From positions 124,001 to 188,000 of the forward strand of contig JANTQF010000033.1 of NCBI GenBank assembly GCA_032988165.1: a stretch of DNA of 64,000 bases. The letters run 5' to 3'. Shown piece after piece: positions 56,945 through 64,000 of the stretch; positions within the stretch are counted from its first letter, which is position 1, and each line of letters opens with the position of its first letter. Under the pieces are notes generated by a model. The model was given only the letters and a program-made list of their open reading frames with translations, was not told the origin of the DNA and did not search any database. A program made the position numbers and the translations under genes. Source of the DNA: Emmonsiellopsis sp. PD_33 (Eukaryota > Ascomycota > Eurotiomycetes > Onygenales > Ajellomycetaceae).

Positions 56945-58003
56945 TAAGTTAGGGCTTAGGGCTTGGCAGCCCCTTTTTTGTTTTTGTTTCTCGGCTCTTT
57001 CAACCTCAATATATTTGATATATTACTCGAGAGAAGCCGTGTTGTCTGCAACAGAGCTAGTTATATCAAAGACAGAATACTCATGGCCGTGTCCTTTCCT
57101 GCATCATCGAGCTCCCACATGCTGCATGCCGGCTGCGATCGTGGTGGCAAGAGGACAACGATAAGCGTGTGGGGTCAAATCTCTCTCCTCATCGCCAGTC
57201 CATGGTTCGTGTTGTATCTGGGTGGACTTCTGTGAGAGTTTAACCGGCTGGAGCTTCGTCGGGTCGAGTTGGACCGGTTGGTTGGAAAATGTTTTGCTGA
57301 GGTTGCAGCTAATAACTTCGACGACCCGTCGTGACCACATTTCGTTTCATGCTCCATAGTGACACTGTGAATGAACCTTATTATGAACTCCCTGCCAGGA
57401 TGGTGGTTGGCACTGGTTGCCCGAGATCCCGAGAAATTTCGGCAAAGCCCATCCTGATGGACCTTGCAAAGAGTCTCGAAGGTGCCGTCATTAAGTGGAG
57501 CAGCCCACGGTCCCACGGCAGCAACCCCCTCTCGCCGATGAATGCCGTCCACGGACAAGAATAAGATGGCAGTGCCACACATCTGATCTTCCGACGGGTT
57601 TCCATATTGGATGCCGGATGAGATCTGATCAGATCAGATCAGCTCTTGGACGTCTATAGGAAGCCGATCGAATCGGAGCAGACAGACCATAGCAGCAGAA
57701 ACGGGGAGAACTTTTTCGAACCGGATATCCCCCGAGCACGTCCGCTGTTTGGTCCCTATCCATAATCCGGCTGAAATTGAACTGCCGTCTCTTGGACCCA
57801 CGCGATCACAATAGCAGTTAATATGCGCCGAAGCAGGGATGAATTCAGACCCTGGCGCTTTAACTTTAAGAGAATGTAAATTTCCTAGGGGGTTATTCGT
57901 CTTCCTTTTCACTTCCTTTGACAGGGATTTAATCTATCTTCCCGTCAACATAGGAGGCGATAGCAGATTCATAGACAATCTGCTTGCTTGTCGTTAAGGG
58001 AAA
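56945..58003. other. Intergenic region right of the transposon
   Basis: Begins with the TA duplication and gttagggcttagggcttgg. It contains a short gatca tandem (about 57620-57640). Presumably the promoter of the FAD oxidase from about 57400 on. No gene seen. Confidence 0.5.
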
Positions 58004-60083
58004 ATGCGTTCCCTTACTCGCGCCGTACTTCTGGCGAGCGCGCTGGGCTCTGTAACCTTGGTCAACGCCCAGACAATTGAGCAGGATGGAAAAGTAATCG
58101 GTACGTAATATTAGGCTATGCTTTCTATTATTTGTTTCTACACATCTTCCTTCGCCTTGCTAATATTTCCGCAGCCGCCGACGAGTCGACCGTTGCCCCC
58201 GCCGGCGAGCTTGTTGTGAGCACCGATCCGGACTCCTTCCAGCTCACCGACACCGCGCTGGCCAACCTGACCGAGTTGGATTTGACCGACGTATCACTGT
58301 TCAAATTTCCCGGTGACATTGCTGAGCGCTCCACCGCGAAATGCAAGACTTTCCCAGGTGATGCGTTGTGGCCGTCCAAGGCCATTTGGAAGGTCTTCAA
58401 CCTGGTGACTGGTGGCGCGCTCATTGAGACTGTCCCCATTGGCGCTGTCTGCTATGAGGATAATGAGCATTATGATCCGGCTAAGTGCGAGGAGATTCTC
58501 GCGCATTGGACCGAGTCAGCGACGCAGTAAGTAATTTTTTGCTCCCTACGACAAAAAAAAAATACTAGCTAACATATCCTAGCGCCCGAGACCCAACATC
58601 CGTCATGTCCCCCCTATATCAAGGAGAGACCTGCATGCCCCAAAACGGCAACACAACCACCTGCGAGCTCGGCGGGTTCCCATCCTACTCGGTCAAAGCC
58701 ACCACAATCGCCCAAGTCCAGCTTGCCATCAACTTCGCTCGCAACCTCAACATTCGTCTCGTGGTCCACAACACTGGCCATGACTTCCTCGGCAAATCGA
58801 CCGGTGCTGGCTCCCTCTCCATCTGGACGCACAATCTCAAGCAGATCAGATTCATCGAAAGCTATACCTCCCCCTCGTACAGCGGAGCAGCCCTGAAAAT
58901 CGGCGCCGGCGTGCAAGTCGGCGAGCTCTACGCCGCCGCAGACAAGTACGGCGTCACTGCAGTGGGCGGCGAATGCAAGGGCGTCGGAGTCAGCGGCGGC
59001 TACACAGCTCTGGGTGGCCACTCTCCGCTCTCCACCAAATACGGCATGGGCTCCGACCAAGTGCTCAGCATCGACGTCGTGACTCCCAACGGACGCTTCC
59101 TCACCGTCGATGAGAAGAACAACAAGGACCTCTTCTGGGCGCTCCGTGGTGGCGGTGGATCTACCTTCGGCGTCGTCACCGCCATGACCGTCAAGGCGCA
59201 TCCCAAAATGCCCTTCTCCGGCGTAACCTTCACAATCCTCAGCGGCCCCGACACCTCCCTCCCCGTCGAAACGTTCTGGTCCATCATGGACGTCTACTGG
59301 CGGAAATTCCCCGCCTTCGCCGCAAAGGGCACATACGGCTACTCGACCCTCTTCTCCCGCGGGCCCAACGCTGGATACATGTGGAGCATGCTCCCCTGGC
59401 TTGTCCCCGGCATGGCGCTGGCCGAATTCCAGGAGATGGTGTCGCCGCTCTTTGCCGAATGGGCCGCGCTCGGCCTAGAGTTCGAGCCGAAATACTTCGA
59501 GCACGACAACTTCTACGAAACATGGAGCAGCCACTTCCCCACCGAAGGCGTGGCGAACATCAACCTGCGCACCGCCTCCCGGCTCATCCCCAAGGCGAAC
59601 TGGGAGGACGAGAGCCTGCTAAACGACACGCTGTCCACGATCCGCGGCATCATCGAGGAGGGCAGCGCGCTGATCGCGTATAACATCAACGGCGCCGCGC
59701 CGGCCGGCACCCCGGAGAGCGCTGTGAACCCTGCATGGCGCGAGGCGCTGATGTTCGGGATCTTCGGGGCCGTGTGGGCGGCTAACGCGACGACGGCGGA
59801 GATCGAGGAGGCGAACCGCAGGCTGACGGAGGACTGGATGGGGAGGCTGCGGGTGCTGACGCCTGGTGGTGGTGCGTATGGGAATGAGGGCGATGTGATG
59901 GAGCCGGATTTCGCGGGGGCGTTTTATGGGGCGAATTATGAGCGGTTGCTTGAGGTCAAGGGAGAGGTGGATCCGTGGGATGTATTTTGGGCGCCGACGG
60001 CGGTGGGGAGTGAGCGGTGGTTTGTCGAGGGGCAGGAGGAGTGGTTGACGCTGCAGACGGGGAGGTTGTGTCGGGCGGTTTAA
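58004..60083 (+). CDS. Secreted FAD-linked oxidoreductase, berberine-bridge-enzyme-like (bicovalent FAD)
   Basis: Flavin oxidase using O2; known relatives oxidise sugars or secondary metabolites. Exons: 58004-58100, 58175-58526, 58583-60083; 649 aa. Signal peptide MRSLTRAVLLASALGSVTLV with cleavage near NAQ. A roughly 120-residue N-terminal region follows (FPGDALWPSKAIWKVFNLVT). The FAD-binding PCMH domain spans about 170-340: VVHNTGHDFLGKSTGAGSLS has the His for the 8-alpha bond and GGECKGVGVSGGYTALGGHS the Cys for the 6-S-cysteinyl bond, so bicovalent FAD is expected. DLFWALRGGGGSTFGVVTAM is the conserved glycine loop. The BBE-domain tail YGANYERLLEVKGEVDPWDV FWAP is present. No neighbour suggests a pathway; the dead transposon lies 1 kb upstream. 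Confidence 0.93.
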
Positions 60084-61187
60084 ACTCTTATGTGGGTGTA
60101 TGATATCTAGGTGTATAATAATATCCATGGACGTACAGTGGAGTTGATGGATATGGGTAGTGTAGTAGATAGCTACTAGTTCGACTGTGTATATGGTCTT
60201 TTTGCTCCCCCCCCCTTTAATACCCGCGGTCATACCCCTGGCCAATTCACCCCCTGATTATTCGCGAAACATCGATCTGCTCTACCGGCAAACCATGCGC
60301 CGGACCAAATATACCTCCAGCCTTCCTCTTCTTCTTCTTCCTCTCCATAGTCGGCCATCATCCACCACATTCATTTATTTACCCCAATGCCGGCCGTCTT
60401 TCGGGGCGCGTATTGCCCCTATCCCGCCCTTCTCTTCTTGGAGACAAGGAATCCCCCCGGAACCCTAAACAAGCCAAACACCCCTTTCAAACCGAAAAGA
60501 TGCAGTTAACTACATAGAACAGCTGACACGGAAAAGAAATAATCATCCAATCATCTAGAAACGGTGATTTACTTCTCGTCGAAAAAAACCATATCTACCC
60601 CCCCATCCCCCTCAGCTCTTAACCCCTAATTCCCCCTATACGCATATACCCCGAGTAATCAACGAAAACAATTACAAAGCCATCATGGATTTCCATTCTC
60701 TCATCCTGTTAACGTCCCTCAAACAATTACCCTACCCTCTCTCTAGCGGACAACACTGACCTGAACATGCCCTACTTGAATATCGCACCGAGTTGATTAG
60801 TTATCTGACACCAAGCTCCAACTGAATAATACGCTTAGTGTTGGCGTTGACTTAGATTGTATGGAGCATATTGTCGTGGAGAGAAAGGGGATTCGAAGGC
60901 GCTTTTGGATGGTTCAAGGATGTGAATTAGGGGTATTTCTTAATGGACGGGGAAGGCTAAGAGGGACGGACTGGAAGGGGGAGGAATATTAGTCGGAAGT
61001 CAGCGATGTATGTCATCATCGTTAGGAATCGATATATGAATTCCTCACCCCGTGGGCGGGAACGGGGTATAATATATCTCATGGCTTGCCGGGGTATTTC
61101 ATAGGGGTGGCCTGTCTCCTCCTCAATCTCCCTAGAGCCAGCTCACATGGAACAGTTTCATAAAAATGAAATCACCACCATCACAAA
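60084..61187. other. Convergent 3' intergenic region
   Basis: Lies between the FAD oxidase and cns1 ends; C-rich stretches at 60205 and 60595. No gene seen. Confidence 0.55.
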
Positions 61188-62563
61188 CTAACTCCCCGCC
61201 CTCCTCGTCTTCATCTCCTCCACCCACCCCTTCACCAACCTCCCAGGCACAACATTAATCTTCACCAACCCATCCACAATCTCAACCTTCCCCCCGCTCA
61301 GAATCCTCAACAACGACATCTTCTTCCCAACCTTAATCAACCCCCCCGACACCGTCTCCATAAAACACTCCACACTATCCGGCCGATAATCCCCCCTCTC
61401 ATCCCACGGCAGCGGGAAGATATACCCCAGATGATCCGCAATGGACTCCGTCTCCGTAAACGCCTTGATGAAATCCGACTGCGCATCCATCGGATACAAG
61501 AAAACAGCCGGAAAAACAAGCGCACTCGTCGGCGACAGCGGGTCCGGCGAGAGATGCAGCACCGCATCCTCCATATCGGGGGGCTGCTCTGTATTCCGCA
61601 CCTTGATATCGCGCGCGCGCAGCGCGGTGTTTAGAACCAGTTTCTCCTTGCGGGCCTTCTCCTCCTCAGCGCGGCGGCGGGCAGCGATGGCCTCGACGAC
61701 GGCTTTCCGCTTGGCGATTTTCTCCGAGACGAGCTGGAGGGATTTATTCGTGGGGTCGAGCTGGAGGCCTCGGGCGCAGGTGTCTTCGGCTTGGTCGATT
61801 TTGTCGAGCGCGAGCAGCGCGCAGGTGGAGCGGTAGTAGGCTTTAACGTTTTGGGGGTTTATTTTTAGAGCAGAGGCGCAGTCGAGGGTCGTGGATCTGT
61901 AGTTTTCTATTTCATCATATCAAATTAGCCCCATGTCAGGAGGTAGGTAGGAATGGGGGAATCCCTACTCAATTCCAAATTACACAGCGCGCGATTTGTA
62001 TAACACGCCTCAGCAATCTGTTGCTCCTTGACCGCATCAGCCTCCGGATCCTCGCTCTTCTCCCACTTATTCTCCCCCGTAAGCACGGCGATGGCCTTGG
62101 TGTAGAACTCCTTGCCATCGCTCCATTTCTTCTCGCGGGTGAGCTCGTTGCCGGACTCTCGGAAGCCCTGGGCAACTTCGGGCCGTGTGCCTTCGTACTG
62201 CAGGGCGCGGATAGCTTCTAGTGCGATGTTCTCTTCGTCTATATAGAAATAATGTTAGCAGGATTGAGGGGTAGCGGGGTAGGTAGACAACATGCCTCCG
62301 TCAGTCGCCTTTGACAGATCAGTCATGAATAGAGGGGTCTTATTCATCATCGCCAGGATCTCGTCTGCCGTATGCGACTTGACAGACGCCATGCCGGGCG
62401 GCATGTCGGGCACCGTGGGGTCTTTGGGGCCGGCATTCTTTTTGATACCGAAGGGCGTCTCGTTTAGGAAGGCTTGCGAGCCGATTGTTGGGCCGGGATC
62501 GGGGGATTTGTTGAGATCGAGGGACTCGTTAAAGTCGTCCGGGAGTTCCTCTATGCGGACCAT
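61188..62563 (-). CDS. cns1: Hsp70/Hsp90 co-chaperone Cns1 (TTC4 homologue)
   Basis: TPR co-chaperone bridging Hsp90 and Hsp70 in the cytosol; essential in yeast. Exons on the minus strand: 62563-62296, 62238-61969, 61906-61188; 418 aa. The N-terminal region has MVRIEELPDDFNESLDLN and PPGMASVKSHTADEILAMMN. Three TPR-type helix pairs lie in residues about 100-240: AQGFRESGNELTREKKWSDG, AEACYTNRALCNLELKNYRS (joined at 61969/61906) and PQNVKAYYRSTCALLALDKI. A charged helix (AIAARRRAEEEKARKEK) links to the C-terminal wheel domain (LVFPAVFLYPMDAQSDFIKA, VPGRLVKGWVEEMK). The first intron must start with GC, not GT: only ggag/gcatgt keeps the phase needed for TDG-DEENIALEAI. Confidence 0.92.
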
Positions 62564-63573
62564 GGCGGGCGATGTGTCTGGAGCGGAGAAAGGGGGGTTG
62601 AGAGGCGGATTTGGTGATGTTTGAATTGGTTTTTTTGATTTTTAATTTTTGGCATGACATCAGGATGGATAACTAGTGCAAACTGTGCAAACAAAGCTGC
62701 ATAATTACGTCATCTGGATTTATGCACGGCAGATCCACGTGACTTGGCATCAGAGGGGACGAACAAGAAGAAATGACTAGAGGATAACCATCTATCAACT
62801 ATTTAATTAGCTGATCTGTCTATTATGCTACATGAGAAGATTGCAGTCCAGCCAACAATATCCACATTCAACTCCGTAGGCCCTGCTGGCCGGGTAGCCA
62901 ATACCATCCACCGATCCCCCAATATCGATCTAAATCAGCCTACTTCTGCACATCTTTCAGTGATATTTCCAGGGATTTGATGGTGGCAGTACATACATGG
63001 ATACCTACAGTGGCGGGTGGCAGGTAGGAGCAGTAGGATGGCTGCCACAGTTATGTGCTACCGACGATACATGTATTTGGCATTCTGCATGGCATAAGGC
63101 TGCATGTATGATGCAGGGACGTTGGGTCGTTGGGTGCATGTGGAAGAAGGGGGTGGAATAAAGAAAAAAGGGAATAGATGGGGCTGATGAGTATGTATGT
63201 AAAGATGTTGTGCCCGCCGTTGATAAATGGATGTGGGAGCGGGAAGGGAGTGTAGGGTTCAGGTACAGAAAAGCATACTATTTGGACTCAGGAGTTAAAT
63301 ATAATGGCAAAGCATTGTATATGTGTGTCATTATTGTCATAACTAAATAAGGGGATAAAGAAATCTTTCTATAACGGCCCGGCAGGTAGGGTATGCCCGC
63401 CGCCATCCCGAGCTGGTACATGTAGTCGGGTATATATCTGTCTATATCAATAAAATATCAAATCTATAATCCCCCATCAACGAATCTCAATCAATATCCC
63501 TGGATCATGAGAAGAAAAGAAGGAAATATAGCATGCTAGCAATGAAACCAGAACAAAAAAGTGAATAAAATGA
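62564..63573. other. Intergenic region upstream of cns1
   Basis: About 1 kb. The cns1 promoter lies to the left, the 3' flank of the hydrolase gene to the right. No coding or repeat signal beyond T-rich flank. Confidence 0.55.
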
Positions 63574-64000
63574 TCACAACACACCCGTCTTCCTCGCCAT
63601 GTCCAATATCCCATTGACGAGAACCATATTATCTTCCTTCTGCAAAGGCAGATGATGGCCCATATCCAACCTACGCACTGTCCTCGTGGCAGGACTAAAG
63701 TGCGTCGTCGCCATGAGCTCGCCCTGCGCAAACCACGGATCCTTCAGGCCGAGGATATGCAGGGCAGGAATCTCGATCTGGGACAGGGTTATCTTGTCCC
63801 GCGCTGGATCCTCATGATCGACCAGGTCGTGCAGTCTAGTAATTGGTGGGAACGTGCCGCATATCGAGACGGAGAATTTGAACGTAGTCTCCTGATGTTC
63901 GCCCTTGGGGGCATCATTACCGCCATCTCCATTTTGAACAGAGACACCCTGTTTCTTCACTGCCTGCTGCTGCTGCTCCAACACCAACCCGGCCGCCAAC
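63574..64000 (-). CDS. Serine hydrolase FSH1-type (alpha/beta hydrolase), C-terminal part
   Basis: Partial gene whose 5' part lies beyond 64000; 142 codons are visible on the minus strand with no intron. The matching half of the FSH1/DUF341 fold is seen: KFSVSICGTFPPI (strand after the nucleophile elbow), IEIPALHILGLKDPWFAQGE (catalytic Asp in GLKDP) and VRRLDMGHHLPLQKEDNMVL (catalytic His in GHHLP). The nucleophile GxSxG should be just outside the window. The insert VSVQNGDGGNDAPKGEHQE is a disordered loop. Fungal members include ovarian-tumour-suppressor-like hydrolases and esterases of secondary metabolite clusters; the substrate is unknown. Confidence 0.78.
   Translation of the reverse strand, partial: LAAGLVLEQQQQAVKKQGVSVQNGDGGNDAPKGEHQETTFKFSVSICGTFPPITRLHDLVDHEDPARDKITLSQIEIPALHILGLKDPWFAQGELMATTHFSPATRTVRRLDMGHHLPLQKEDNMVLVNGILDMARKTGVL

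Noticed and set aside
57175..57582. 135-codon minus-strand frame right of the transposon
   Set aside because: No family resemblance, lies in the presumed FAD oxidase promoter, and no conserved start or splice structure.
59619..60245. 208-codon minus-strand frame over the FAD oxidase 3' end
   Set aside because: Antisense of a well-supported exon.

Overview
The window is nuclear DNA from a filamentous ascomycete, most likely Eurotiales (an Aspergillus or Penicillium relative). The reasons are genes broken by many short introns (about 45-80 nt, GT..AG), compact gene spacing on both strands, and a typical mould repertoire: Xbp1-like APSES regulator, reticulon, SS18-like SSXT protein, Nma111, GH11 xylanase, pisatin-demethylase-type P450, Dal5-type transporter and berberine-bridge-like oxidase. 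I could not fix the species. No rRNA, tRNA, CRISPR or bacterial-type operon was seen. Exon borders were worked out by hand from splice signals, reading phase and family conservation, and exon lengths sum in frame for every complete model.

Layout. 1-2538 (+): C-terminal half of DNA topoisomerase II. 5756-7494 (+): Xbp1-like APSES transcription factor behind a 3.2 kb gene-free stretch. 8766-9650 (-): aminoglycoside-phosphotransferase-family kinase. 10724-12235 (-): reticulon. 12992-14799 (-): mitochondrial acyl-CoA dehydrogenase, sharing a divergent promoter with INCENP (15604-19666, +). 21481-23530 (+): four-TM glycoprotein of unknown role. 24019-26555 (-): secreted multidomain protein with a Lys-Pro stalk. 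28637-29409 (-): GH11 xylanase with XlnR/CreA-like sites upstream. 31475-33274 (-): P450. 35785-37656 (+): MFS transporter. 38554-41905 (-): Nma111 HtrA protease. 43375-44722 (-): SSXT protein. 46948-48634 (-): membrane-anchored aspartic-protease-like protein without catalytic aspartates. 49954-51351 (+): GT61 glycosyltransferase. 52267-53847 (-): rhodopsin-domain seven-TM protein. 54597-56944: complete-length but dead pogo-type DNA transposon. 58004-60083 (+): secreted FAD oxidase. 61188-62563 (-): Hsp90 co-chaperone Cns1/TTC4. 63574-64000 (-): C-terminus of an FSH1-type serine hydrolase.

Housekeeping genes sit mainly at 1-20 kb, 38-45 kb and 61-62.6 kb. The stretches at 21-37 kb and 46-60 kb are accessory: secreted enzymes, membrane proteins, a P450, a transporter and the transposon, with long gene-poor spacers. 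The clearest unusual object is the pogo element. It has 43-bp inverted repeats, a TA duplication, nonsense-riddled transposase, and (by eye) not one CpG between its terminal repeats. Other points worth a look are a GC-AG intron in cns1, an acid-free in-frame extension upstream of nma111, a splice donor that overlaps a stop codon in the secreted stalk protein, and the pseudo-protease. I did not find a convincing wholly new biological system.
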